Both the position numbers and the translations under genes were made by a program. From a virus: a stretch of 42,771 bases of DNA. The notes under the pieces are model-generated. The model was given only the letters and a program-made list of their open reading frames with translations, was not told where the DNA came from and searched no databases. Positions 6,174 to 13,978 of the stretch are shown here, one piece after another. How positions within the stretch are numbered: the first letter of the stretch is position 1; every line of letters begins with the position of its first letter. Where the stretch lies: positions 1 to 42,771 of IMG/VR virus record IMGVR_UViG_3300030117_004193; one strand, given 5' to 3'.

Positions 6174-7886
6174 ATGCAAGTAAATACCACGGAAATTAAT
6201 GGTTTCCAGATTGAACAGTTTAACCAATTTGATTTAAGTGTTGGCGCACATGAAAGCATATGTCCTATATGTTCTCATTTACGCAAACCTGAAAATAAAA
6301 AAAAGAAGTGTGCTTCGTTAGACTGGGAAACAGGTTTAGGTACTTGCCACAACTGCAATAAAACGTTTCAATTACATACCTTCAAAAGAAAAGGTGAAAG
6401 TGATAAAGTTTATGTCCGTCCGGATTATACTCCTAAACAGCCGAGCTCGAAGGTTATAGAATGGTTTAAAGGTAGAGGTATATCTCAGCAGACTCTTAAA
6501 GACTTAAACGTCTCTGAGGGTCCTGAGTATATGCCACAAACCAATAAAGAAGAAAATACAATTAAGTTTAATTATATGATGGGTGGTGAACTCATCAATA
6601 TAAAATACAGAGATGGCCGCAAGAATTTTAAATTATATAAAGGTGCTGAAAAGATCTTTTATAATATAGATTCTATTGTAGGCCATTCTTTTTGTGTAAT
6701 AGTTGAAGGTGAAATAGATGTATTATCTTTACATGAAGCTGGCATTAGCAATGTAATATCTGTACCTAACGGCGCAACACTTGGTAATAATAATTTAGAT
6801 TACTTAGATAATTGTATAGATTATTTTTCTGATAAAGATAAAGTAATAATTGCAGTTGATCAAGATGAACCAGGCCAAGCATTAAGACAAGAGTTAATAA
6901 GAAGACTTGGTGCTGAGGTTTGTTATACATCTTCTTTTGATGATTGTAAAGACGCTAATGAATACTTATTAAAACATGGCAAAGAAAAACTTATTTATGC
7001 TATTCAGAACTCAAAACCTGTACCACTTGAAAACGTTACAACATTTAAAGATATTGAAAACGAGGTTACAGATTTTGTACAGAATGGATTTAAACCAGGA
7101 TTTCAAATTGGTTTACGTAATTTTGATGAAATATTTTCTACCTATACTGGCCAGTTTATTACTGTTACTGGCATTCCTTCTTCTGGTAAATCAGATTTTG
7201 TGGATCAAATGGTTATTGGATACAATAAACAGTATAATTGGAAAATAGCTTTTGCGTCACCAGAAAATGCACCTACATATCTACATGCTCATAAATTAAT
7301 GAGAAAATTATGGGAAGGTATGCCATCTAAAAAAGATATATCAAATGATAAATGGAAACAAATATCAGAATATATAAATGATAATTTCTTTTTTATTGAT
7401 ATGGAACGTTATACTTTAGATTCTGTATTAAAGAAAGGTGCAGAACTTGTAAAGCGTAAAGGTATTAAATGTTTAGTAATTGATCCTTTTAATAAGATAA
7501 GAGATGTTGATTCTAATACAGAAGATGTAAATCGTTATACAATGGAGTACTTAACTAAGATTGAAATATTTGCAAAAAAATATGATGTATTAGTTATGAT
7601 AGTTGCGCACCCTACAAAGATGTATAAAGATTCAAGTGGTAAAATAGAAGAGCCTACAATGTATAACATTAAAGGTGGAGGTGAATGGTATGACGCTAGT
7701 TACCACGGATTATTAGTTCATAGAGATTATGAAAATAAAACAACAAAGGTTAAAGTATTAAAAGTTAAATTTCAAAACTTAGGTGAAAACGGCGCGGAAT
7801 GTTTCTTTACATGGGAACCAAAGTCTGGTTGTTATATACCTCATACTGAAACATTAACTGAAGATACAATATTACCTTGGGAATGA
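6174..7886 (+). CDS. Primase-helicase, T7 gp4 type, 570 aa
   Basis: Replication primase and replicative helicase in one chain. An N-terminal zinc-binding domain has Cys pairs at about 30/33 and 58/61. The Toprim primase core has VIVEGEIDVLSLHEAG near 175 and IIAVDQDEPG near 225. The C-terminal RecA/DnaB-type helicase has Walker A GIPSSGKS at about 333-340 and Walker B CLVIDPF at about residues 435-440. Further helicase motifs include VMIVAHPTK and an arginine-finger region near HGLLVHRDYE. Length agrees with T7-like primase-helicases. It follows the SSB-like gene and ends at dyad element C. Confidence 0.95.
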   Translation: MQVNTTEINGFQIEQFNQFDLSVGAHESICPICSHLRKPENKKKKCASLDWETGLGTCHNCNKTFQLHTFKRKGESDKVYVRPDYTPKQPSSKVIEWFKGRGISQQTLKDLNVSEGPEYMPQTNKEENTIKFNYMMGGELINIKYRDGRKNFKLYKGAEKIFYNIDSIVGHSFCVIVEGEIDVLSLHEAGISNVISVPNGATLGNNNLDYLDNCIDYFSDKDKVIIAVDQDEPGQALRQELIRRLGAEVCYTSSFDDCKDANEYLLKHGKEKLIYAIQNSKPVPLENVTTFKDIENEVTDFVQNGFKPGFQIGLRNFDEIFSTYTGQFITVTGIPSSGKSDFVDQMVIGYNKQYNWKIAFASPENAPTYLHAHKLMRKLWEGMPSKKDISNDKWKQISEYINDNFFFIDMERYTLDSVLKKGAELVKRKGIKCLVIDPFNKIRDVDSNTEDVNRYTMEYLTKIEIFAKKYDVLVMIVAHPTKMYKDSSGKIEEPTMYNIKGGGEWYDASYHGLLVHRDYENKTTKVKVLKVKFQNLGENGAECFFTWEPKSGCYIPHTETLTEDTILPWE

Positions 7887-7887
7887 T

Positions 7888-7918
7888 ACGTATTAAATAC
7901 GATATAATAAAGATAATA
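7888..7918 (+). promoter_or_regulatory. Dyad element, copy C
   Basis: This copy has the best dyad: CGTATT, one central A, then AATACG, a perfect 6+6 inverted repeat. After the usual spacing it ends in AAAGATAATA, and the last A is also the first base of the ATG at 7918. It starts just after the primase-helicase stop codon. The start codon's overlap with the element makes a plain promoter awkward unless the message is leaderless. Confidence 0.6.
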
Positions 7919-8220
7919 TGGGTGGAACTGTAAGACCGTTAGATGTTGGTAGAAAAAGAAAGAAAGGCGTTATGGGAACATACTTCCCAACTCCTGAAGA
8001 AATAAAAGCATCTAATTGGTGTATTAATAATAATGTAAGAATATCTTACAAACCTGAAACTACAGGTTCAAGACCAAAATGTTGGTATATAACTATTAAT
8101 ATAGGCCCATACAAAAAAGGAGAAAAAGCAAATGTTTCACCTGAATGTTATAAACCAGGTGAATGTCAAAAACAAATGTATAAAACTTGTTTATATTATT
8201 ATGAGAAATATAGAAAATGA
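7918..8220 (+). CDS. Conserved-looking hypothetical protein, 100 aa
   Basis: Basic start with GGTVRPLDVGRKRKKG, a middle part containing WCINNNVRIS and WYITINIG, and a C-terminal CYKPGECQKQMYKTCLYYY. Four Cys residues could bind a metal, but spacing does not match a known zinc finger. It lies between the primase-helicase and thymidylate synthase genes, overlapping the latter by 20 bases. Function unknown. Confidence 0.7.
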   Translation: MGGTVRPLDVGRKRKKGVMGTYFPTPEEIKASNWCINNNVRISYKPETTGSRPKCWYITINIGPYKKGEKANVSPECYKPGECQKQMYKTCLYYYEKYRK

Positions 8221-9034
8221 ATATATAGGTTTAATCTCTGGTATATTATACGGAGGTAAAGATAAAGATGATAGAACAGGGACAGGCACAAAATCTGTGT
8301 TTGGTAGAATGTTATATCATGATATGAAAGTTGGCTTTCCTTTATTAACAAAAAAGAAAATAAATTTTAATAATGCAAAAACAGAATTACTTTGGATTCT
8401 CCAAGGTCGAAGCGACTTGGATTATCTTCTTGATAACGGCGTCCGCTATTGGCTTGATGATTATAAACGATCTAATAGGACTGATAGAAAACTTGGTCCC
8501 GTCTACGGTCATCAGTGGAGGAAGTTTAATGGCATCGATCAATTACAAATGGTTCTTCAGGAGCTTAGGAAAAATCCCTCCAGTAGAAGACTCATGGTTT
8601 CAGCTTGGAACGTTTCTGATCTTCACGATATGGTATTGCCTCCTTGTCATGATTCTTTCCAGTTATATTATAACGAAGGTAAACTGGATTTAATGTGGAG
8701 ACAAAGAAGTGCAGACGTATTTCTAGGTTTACCATATGATATAGCAATGTACGGATTGTTATTAGAATTAATTGCCGATGGTTTTAATATGAAACCTGGC
8801 AGATTAATCGCTAGCTTAGGTGATTGTCATTTATATAATAATCATTTAAAACAAGCAGAAGAATATATTGCAGCTAAGCAATATGATTTACCTAAATTAA
8901 AATTAGAATGGGGTGGTATTAAATTAAGAGAGGGTGCTAACGACTTTGTATTTATACCTCCTAATGATACAATTAAAATTGAAAATTATAAGCATAGCCC
9001 TTTAATTAAGGCTAAGTTATCAGTTGGAAAATAA
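8201..9034 (+). CDS. thyA: Thymidylate synthase ThyA, 277 aa
   Basis: Methylates dUMP to dTMP using methylene-tetrahydrofolate. The catalytic Cys lies at residue 149 in LPPCHDSFQLY. The flanking phosphate-binding Arg residues are in DDRTGTGT (R25) and SSRRLMVSAWN. Substrate residues lie in MWRQRSADVFLGLPYDIA and the C-terminal SLGDCHLYNNH. Length fits the classic enzyme (264 in E. coli). A longer in-frame start at 8132 exists, but the ATG at 8201 matches the family N-terminus. The segment about 8395-8665 uses CTT/CTC leucine codons and is GC-richer than the rest of the gene. Confidence 0.96.
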   Translation: MRNIENEYIGLISGILYGGKDKDDRTGTGTKSVFGRMLYHDMKVGFPLLTKKKINFNNAKTELLWILQGRSDLDYLLDNGVRYWLDDYKRSNRTDRKLGPVYGHQWRKFNGIDQLQMVLQELRKNPSSRRLMVSAWNVSDLHDMVLPPCHDSFQLYYNEGKLDLMWRQRSADVFLGLPYDIAMYGLLLELIADGFNMKPGRLIASLGDCHLYNNHLKQAEEYIAAKQYDLPKLKLEWGGIKLREGANDFVFIPPNDTIKIENYKHSPLIKAKLSVGK

Positions 9035-9040
9035 AATATT

Positions 9041-9787
9041 ATGAACGAAGTATATTATATTTATCATATACCTAATAAAAAAATTGGCGTTACACGTGAT
9101 TTAAATAATAGAGTTACGCTTGTGCAGGGCTATAAGCCTGGAGAATATGAAGTTCTAGATTCTTCATCAGATATTAATTATATATCAGATAGAGAAATAG
9201 AGCTTCAAAAAATCTATGGGTATACGGTTGATAGAACACTATATAAGAATTTAGTAAATAAAATGAAGATAAATGCAACAGAGCAAACCTCAACATTTCC
9301 ATTTCCTAAAAAAGATTTACATAAAAATCTTAAAAAGAATTTAGGACATACATGGAAAACTTCACTAGGCGAGTTTGAAATATCCGATGATACAATTAAA
9401 TGGATTAAAGAAAACTCGTATACATCAATGTATGATAAAGAACGTAGTTATATTTATAATAAAGCATACTACGAAGCTTTCATAGCTGAGAGTGTACCTA
9501 TCTTTGACTTAATAAGACAATGGGCAAAAGATAGAGATATATATGAAAAAGGCGATAAGAAAACACAATTAATAAAACTATATGAAGAAACAGGAGAACT
9601 ATCCAAAGCTATTCTTGACAATGACAAAGAAGGCGCTATCGATGCTATTGGTGATTGTATTGTTGTTCTTACTAATCTCGCCGAGTTTACCGGCGTATCT
9701 ATTGAAGCTTGCATGCAGTTTGCTTATGATGAGATTTCTAATAGAACTGGCAGAATGATAAACGGAACATTTGTAAAAGATAAATAA
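9041..9787 (+). CDS. GIY-YIG-like / MazG pyrophosphohydrolase fusion, 248 aa
   Basis: Two domains. The first 70 residues resemble a GIY-YIG fold, with YIYHI at about 6-10, KIGVT at 14-18 and the conserved Arg at 24, followed by an acidic EIELQ. The canonical GIY and YIG triplets are degenerate, so nuclease activity is uncertain. After a linker, residues 155-240 form a MazG-type NTP pyrophosphohydrolase with the metal site KLYEETGEL (E182, E183, E186) and DAIGD (D201, D205). MazG enzymes remove non-canonical or excess nucleotides, or hydrolyse (p)ppGpp precursors. It lies among dNTP-metabolism genes. Confidence 0.82.
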   Translation: MNEVYYIYHIPNKKIGVTRDLNNRVTLVQGYKPGEYEVLDSSSDINYISDREIELQKIYGYTVDRTLYKNLVNKMKINATEQTSTFPFPKKDLHKNLKKNLGHTWKTSLGEFEISDDTIKWIKENSYTSMYDKERSYIYNKAYYEAFIAESVPIFDLIRQWAKDRDIYEKGDKKTQLIKLYEETGELSKAILDNDKEGAIDAIGDCIVVLTNLAEFTGVSIEACMQFAYDEISNRTGRMINGTFVKDK

Positions 9788-10047
9788 TGAAAGTAAGAGA
9801 TAAAGTAATAGAATCAGTAATAAATAAAATCATTCAAAGATCTGATGTTGGCTATAAAAAATACGGCATAACATTACATAAGGATGATCAACCATTAGAT
9901 ACATGGCTACAACATATTCAAGAAGAATTAATGGATGCAGTTAATTATATTGAAAAAACAAGACAAGCATTAAGATCTGAAATTGAAGAGATGTATCTAA
10001 AAGATATAGAACTAAGACATGAGAAGAACTTACAAGAGGAGGAGTAA
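9787..10047 (+). CDS. Small MazG-like/dGTP-diphosphohydrolase-type protein, 86 aa
   Basis: The pattern YKKYGITLHKDDQPLDTWLQ followed by HIQEELMDAVNYIEK matches small phage proteins annotated as dATP/dGTP pyrophosphohydrolase or MazG-like, in which the EE..D helix binds metal. The C-terminal 25 residues are a charged helix. It shares one base with the previous stop. Having two all-alpha pyrophosphohydrolase-like proteins side by side suggests a special need to trim the nucleotide pool. Confidence 0.65.
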   Translation: MKVRDKVIESVINKIIQRSDVGYKKYGITLHKDDQPLDTWLQHIQEELMDAVNYIEKTRQALRSEIEEMYLKDIELRHEKNLQEEE

Positions 10048-10474
10048 AAAGAAAGGCCCTGTAAGATCAAACAAAGTTGAATACGATGGTTTTACTTTTG
10101 CTTCTGGATTAGAAAAGTATATGTATCAAGCGTTAAAAAATGCAAAAATACGTGCAAAGTATGAAGGCGAAACATTTGTTTTGTTAAACGGTTTTCATTT
10201 TGATAATGAAGTTTACGAAAGACAATCTAATTCTAAAGGAGATTTTATGAATAGAGGTGAAAAAAGAATATTACCTATAAAGTATACACCAGATTTTATT
10301 GGTGAAAACTTTATAATAGAAACTAAAGGTAGGCCTAATGAATCATTTCCTATTAGGTGGAAGCTATTTAAAAAATTAGTTACTCAACAGTTTCCTAATT
10401 ATATTTTATTTAAACCGCAAAATCAAAAAGAATGCGACAAAGTAATAGAGATATTGAAAAGCAAAAGAAAATAG
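10019..10474 (+). CDS. PD-(D/E)XK endonuclease (DUF1064/T7 endonuclease I-like), 151 aa
   Basis: After a very basic start (residues 2-17), FASGLEKYMYQAL at about 27-39 supplies a conserved Glu. Then YTPDFIG gives Asp 92, and IIETKG gives Glu 101 and Lys 103. Together these form the PD-(D/E)XK site. The FxSxLE start is typical of DUF1064 phage endonucleases, which are placed near recombination and branch-resolving enzymes. It may resolve DNA junctions or degrade host DNA. It overlaps the previous gene by 29 bases. Confidence 0.82.
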   Translation: MRRTYKRRSKKKGPVRSNKVEYDGFTFASGLEKYMYQALKNAKIRAKYEGETFVLLNGFHFDNEVYERQSNSKGDFMNRGEKRILPIKYTPDFIGENFIIETKGRPNESFPIRWKLFKKLVTQQFPNYILFKPQNQKECDKVIEILKSKRK

Positions 10475-10599
10475 CTAGGCTTAAATATAAAGAAAGACAA
10501 ATAGAAAAATATATGAAGTGGGCTGCTAATAGAGGATTTCTTAGATGGAATGAGCTTATTGAAATACATAATAAATATAAAGTAAAAGTACATGGCTAG
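10432..10599 (+). CDS. Small basic hypothetical protein, 55 aa
   Basis: ATG at 10432 overlaps the endonuclease end by 43 bases. The 55-residue product is highly basic and helical (DIEKQKKIARLKYKERQIEK), ending GFLRWNELIEIHNKYKVKVHG. Chained overlaps on both sides support it. Its charge suggests nucleic-acid binding. No family recognised. Confidence 0.55.
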   Translation: MRQSNRDIEKQKKIARLKYKERQIEKYMKWAANRGFLRWNELIEIHNKYKVKVHG

Positions 10600-10735
10600 A
10601 AGAGCAATAACATATACTGTATTAGAAAGAAAAAAAGTAAGAAGACCGGGTGTTCACGCTAAAACAAAAACATCTGGACTTAAATCGTCTAAGTATTACA
10701 AAAAAAAATATAGAGGACAAGGTAAAAAAAGATAA
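10592..10735 (+). CDS. Very basic conserved-looking miniprotein, 47 aa
   Basis: Starts inside the previous stop and ends one base before the next ATG. The C-terminal two thirds (KVRRPGVHAKTKTSGLKSSK, then YYKKKYRGQGKKR) resembles short ribosomal-protein-like tails that I associate with small proteins of phages from marine bacteria. It would bind RNA, DNA or an acidic partner; the actual target is unknown. Confidence 0.6.
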   Translation: MARRAITYTVLERKKVRRPGVHAKTKTSGLKSSKYYKKKYRGQGKKR

Positions 10736-10736
10736 A

Positions 10737-10880
10737 ATGAAAGCATTTAGAATATCTATCGGATTATATCCAGGAGTGCTTATAGGTGTTAGAACGTATG
10801 AGCAAGAAGATGTGGTACAACACGTAGTGTATTTACCATTTGTAGATATTGCTTTTGAATACATAAAAGAAGAAAATTAA
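10737..10880 (+). CDS. Small hypothetical protein, 47 aa
   Basis: An upstream in-frame non-ATG start exists but overlaps the previous gene, so ATG at 10737 is preferred. The protein (MKAFRISIGLYPGVLIGVR and so on) looks like a compact beta-rich domain. It lies one base before the nrdB start and may be co-translated with it. Function unknown. Confidence 0.6.
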   Translation: MKAFRISIGLYPGVLIGVRTYEQEDVVQHVVYLPFVDIAFEYIKEEN

Positions 10881-10881
10881 T

Positions 10882-11850
10882 ATGGGATTATTTGATGAAA
10901 GAATAGCGTATAAACCTTTTGAATACCCCGAGTATTATACAGAAGGTTGGTTACCACAAGCACAAGCATTTTGGTTACACACTGAAATACCAATGAGTGG
11001 TGACGTTAAAGATTGGAATGAAAGATTAACACCAGCTGAAAAACATTTAGTTGGTAATATATTATTAGGATTTGCGCAAACTGAATGCGCTGTATCAGAT
11101 TACTGGACACAAAAAGTTGTTAGTTGGTTTCCTAAACATGAAATACAACAAATGGCAATGATGTTTGGTTCACAAGAAACTATTCACGCGGTAGCTTATT
11201 CGTACTTAAATGAAACACTCGGTCTTGAAGATTTTGAAGCGTTTTTACACGAACCTGCTACAGCAGATAGATTTGAAAATTTAGTAAGTTATGAAGGAAA
11301 AGATAAAGTGGGCATCGCAAAAAGCTTGGCAGTATTTTCTGCTTTCGCTGAAGGTGTTTCGTTATACTCTGCTTTTGCTGTTCTATATAGTTTTCAGCTT
11401 AGAAATCTACTTAAAGGAATTGGGCAGCAAATGAAATGGTCTGTAAGAGATGAATCGCTACACTCAAAAATGGGTTGTCAATTATTTAGACATATGTGCG
11501 AAGAAACTAAAGGCTTAAAAGAACAATGTAAAGATCATGTATTAGAAGCTGCTAATATAATGGTTGACCTTGAATTAAAATATATCGATAAAATGTTTGA
11601 ACAAGGCGATATAGAAAATTTAAAAAAAGAAGATTTAAAAAACTTTATAAAGAAAAGAGCAAATGAAAAAATCACAGAACTTGGTTATGCTGAAGGAAAA
11701 GGTTATTTTGATTTTGATGCAACCAGCGCTAGCACTTTGGATTGGTTTTATCATCTTACTGGTGGCGTTACTCATACCGATTTTTTTGCTATTAGACCTA
11801 CCGATTATTCTAAAGCAAACGAAGGTGAAGATTTTGAAGACATTTGGTAA
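10882..11850 (+). CDS. nrdB: Class I ribonucleotide reductase small subunit NrdB, 322 aa
   Basis: Provides the radical used by NrdA to make dNDPs. Metal ligands by family alignment are Glu 68 (in FAQTECA), Glu 99 and His 102 (QETIH), Glu 157 (FAEGVS), and Glu 191 and His 194 (RDESLH). Spacing equals that of E. coli R2. The radical Tyr is present at 106 (IHAVAY). The first ligand is Glu where E. coli has Asp, as in class Ic enzymes, yet the Tyr is retained. The C-terminal tail EGEDFEDIW is the acidic, aromatic peptide that docks to NrdA. Placed before nrdA. Confidence 0.95.
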   Translation: MGLFDERIAYKPFEYPEYYTEGWLPQAQAFWLHTEIPMSGDVKDWNERLTPAEKHLVGNILLGFAQTECAVSDYWTQKVVSWFPKHEIQQMAMMFGSQETIHAVAYSYLNETLGLEDFEAFLHEPATADRFENLVSYEGKDKVGIAKSLAVFSAFAEGVSLYSAFAVLYSFQLRNLLKGIGQQMKWSVRDESLHSKMGCQLFRHMCEETKGLKEQCKDHVLEAANIMVDLELKYIDKMFEQGDIENLKKEDLKNFIKKRANEKITELGYAEGKGYFDFDATSASTLDWFYHLTGGVTHTDFFAIRPTDYSKANEGEDFEDIW

Positions 11851-11855
11851 ATAAT

Positions 11856-12053
11856 ATGAAAGAATCTACGCTAATTATAATGCAAAAAAAGATTGAACAG
11901 CTTAATGTTATGATGGAAGGTGTTTTAATCGAATTAGGTAATTTAAGAGATTTATCTGTTGGCACATTAAAAACTTTAAAGAAAATGCCGGGTTATGATA
12001 AAGCTATAAAAGAATTAAAAAAAGAATTAGAAAAGAAAGATGTGGAACAATAG
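11856..12053 (+). CDS. Small coiled-coil protein between nrdB and nrdA, 65 aa
   Basis: A TTG start at 11844 would overlap nrdB; the ATG at 11856, 5 bases after the nrdB stop, is preferred. The product is helical throughout, with heptad-like hydrophobics (IIMQKKIEQLNVMMEGVLIE) and a Lys/Glu-rich C-terminus. Its end overlaps the nrdA start by 14 bases. It could be a small partner of the reductase or simply a cargo gene; no family recognised. Confidence 0.6.
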   Translation: MKESTLIIMQKKIEQLNVMMEGVLIELGNLRDLSVGTLKTLKKMPGYDKAIKELKKELEKKDVEQ

Positions 12054-13782
12054 TTGGAAAAAAGGTAAAGACTATCCTTCATGGGGTGATACAGAAACTT
12101 ATAAAAAAACAATATCAGGTGGTTATTTATTATTAGGCGAATCACCTAGAGACGCTTATATGAGAGTTGCTAAAGCGGCTGCAAGAAGATTATATAAACC
12201 AGAACTTGCTGATAAGTTTTTTGATTATATATGGAAAGGTTGGTTATGCTTAGCTTCGCCGGTATTATCTAACACAGGTACAGATAGAGGATTACCTATT
12301 AGTTGTTTTGGTATTGATGTTGCTGATAGCATTATGGATATAGGTAATAAAAACTTAGAAATGATGTTACTTGCAAAACACGGCGGTGGTGTTGGTATAG
12401 GTGTAAATATGATTAGACCTGCTGGCGCACAAATAGCTGGTAACGGAACATCAGATGGTGTTGTACCTTTTTGTAAAATATATGATTCAACTATTCTTGC
12501 TACTAATCAAGGTTCAGTAAGAAGAGGTGCCGCATCTGTAAATATAAATATTGATCACGAAGACTTTTTAGATTGGCTTGAAATAAGAGAGCCTAAAGGT
12601 GATGTAAATAGACAATCACTTAATTTGCATCAATGTGCTGTAGTTGGCGATAAGTTTATGAGAAAGCTTGAAGAGGGGCAACCTGAAGCAAGGAATAAAT
12701 GGAGTAAACTGTTACAGAAAAGAAAAGCTACAGGTGAACCTTATATATTATTTAAAGGTAATACTAATAAAGTTAATCCTAAAGCATATAAAGCAAATAG
12801 TTTAAAAGTACATATGACTAATATATGTTCTGAAATAGTATTACATACAGATGAATCACATTCTTTTGTTTGTTGTTTATCATCTTTAAATTTAGCGAAG
12901 TATGATGAATGGAAGAATACTAATTTAATATATGACGCTACATGGTTTCTTGACGGTATATTATCTGAATTTATACAAAGAGCAAAGAATATGCGTGGCT
13001 TTCAAAACTCAGTTAGATCTGCAGAAAAAGGAAGAGCGCTTGGATTAGGTGTATTAGGTTGGCATACACACTTACAGCAAAAAGGAATTGCATTTGAAGG
13101 TTTACTTGCTCAATTTAAAACAAGAGAAATATTTTCACAATTAAAATTAGAAACAGAAAGAGCATCTAGAGATTTAGCTGAAGTTTATGGCGAACCGTTA
13201 TGGTGCGCTGGAACAGGTATGCGAAACACTCATTTAAGAGCCATTGCGCCAACCGTATCGAACTCAAAACTTTCTGGTAATGTTTCACCTGGAATTGAGC
13301 CTTGGGCTGCTAACGTGTTCACAGAACAATCCGCTAAAGGAACGTTTATTAGACAAAACGGTGAGCTTAAAAAAGTTTTAAAAAAATTAAAAATTGATAA
13401 TTCTGAAATATGGGATAAGATATTAGCTGATAAAGGATCAGTTCAGGATATAAAAGAATTAGATGGTTGGTATTTTGACGGAGCAGGTAGATTAAATGAA
13501 AATGAAGGAGAGCCTGTTAAGAATGTATTTAAAACATTTAAGGAAATAAATCAACTAGAATTAGTTAATCAAGCAGGAATAAGACAGACATATATAGATC
13601 AGTCTGTTAGTTTAAACTTAGCATTTCCTTCACAAGCTGAACCAAGATGGATTAATAAAGTACATATGGAAGCTTGGAAGAAAGGAATTAAAACTTTATA
13701 TTATATGAGAACTGAAAGTGTTCTCAGAGGCGATATTGCGGCTGAGGCAATGAATCCAGATTGCTTAAGCTGTGATGGTTAG
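12040..13782 (+). CDS. nrdA: Class I ribonucleotide reductase large subunit NrdA, 580 aa
   Basis: Reduces NDPs to dNDPs. Active-site residues are visible: Cys 89 (ISCFG), the radical triad Asn 261, Cys 263 and Glu 265 (NICSEI), and Cys 278 (CCLSSLNL). The radical-transfer Tyr pair is in TLYYMR near the end, and the C-terminal redox pair is CLSC (575/578). At 580 residues it is much shorter than E. coli NrdA (about 760). It begins directly in the catalytic domain, so the N-terminal ATP-cone that allows dATP shut-off is missing, as is common in phage enzymes. It is the last gene of the plus block, followed by a terminator at 13805. Confidence 0.95.
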   Translation: MWNNSWKKGKDYPSWGDTETYKKTISGGYLLLGESPRDAYMRVAKAAARRLYKPELADKFFDYIWKGWLCLASPVLSNTGTDRGLPISCFGIDVADSIMDIGNKNLEMMLLAKHGGGVGIGVNMIRPAGAQIAGNGTSDGVVPFCKIYDSTILATNQGSVRRGAASVNINIDHEDFLDWLEIREPKGDVNRQSLNLHQCAVVGDKFMRKLEEGQPEARNKWSKLLQKRKATGEPYILFKGNTNKVNPKAYKANSLKVHMTNICSEIVLHTDESHSFVCCLSSLNLAKYDEWKNTNLIYDATWFLDGILSEFIQRAKNMRGFQNSVRSAEKGRALGLGVLGWHTHLQQKGIAFEGLLAQFKTREIFSQLKLETERASRDLAEVYGEPLWCAGTGMRNTHLRAIAPTVSNSKLSGNVSPGIEPWAANVFTEQSAKGTFIRQNGELKKVLKKLKIDNSEIWDKILADKGSVQDIKELDGWYFDGAGRLNENEGEPVKNVFKTFKEINQLELVNQAGIRQTYIDQSVSLNLAFPSQAEPRWINKVHMEAWKKGIKTLYYMRTESVLRGDIAAEAMNPDCLSCDG

Positions 13783-13978
13783 TTTTATTTTGTTTTGTAA
13801 ACTGGGGTACAAGGGGCACAGAATCTTGTACCCTTTTTTGCTCATACCAATACTTTGCTGGCCACGTTTTATCTAAAAAATTTACTACAGAACTTTTAAC
13901 AGTATAACAGGAAGTTAATGTTATAAGTAATAAAGCTAGTAATAATCTTTTATATAATGCTATACACAGTTTTTCCAT
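13724..13978 (-). CDS. Small lipoprotein, possible outer-membrane spanin, 84 aa
   Basis: The N-terminus is basic, followed by a hydrophobic run and a lipobox LTSC, giving a predicted lipid-anchored Cys at about residue 23. The remaining 60 residues are polar with scattered Pro. Short lipoproteins next to an endolysin are typical of o-spanins that join inner and outer membranes at lysis. No clear partner i-spanin is seen. It overlaps the M15 gene by 29 bases and runs 59 bases into the 3' end of nrdA on the opposite strand. It carries the nrdA terminator within its codons. Confidence 0.65.
   Translation of the reverse strand: MEKLCIALYKRLLLALLLITLTSCYTVKSSVVNFLDKTWPAKYWYEQKRVQDSVPLVPQFTKQNKTNHHSLSNLDSLPQPQYRL
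13805..13839 (+). terminator. Intrinsic terminator of the plus-strand block
   Basis: A perfect 9-bp stem (GGGTACAAG with CTTGTACCC) and an 11-base loop are followed directly by six T residues. It lies 22 bases after the nrdA stop, so it ends the replication/nucleotide operon. It lies entirely inside the oppositely oriented lipoprotein gene, so the same bases encode part of that protein. Confidence 0.9.

Noticed and set aside
8373-8693. Frame of 106 codons inside thyA
   Set aside because: Overlaps the ThyA active site in another frame; hydrophobic content is a by-product of the shifted codon use.
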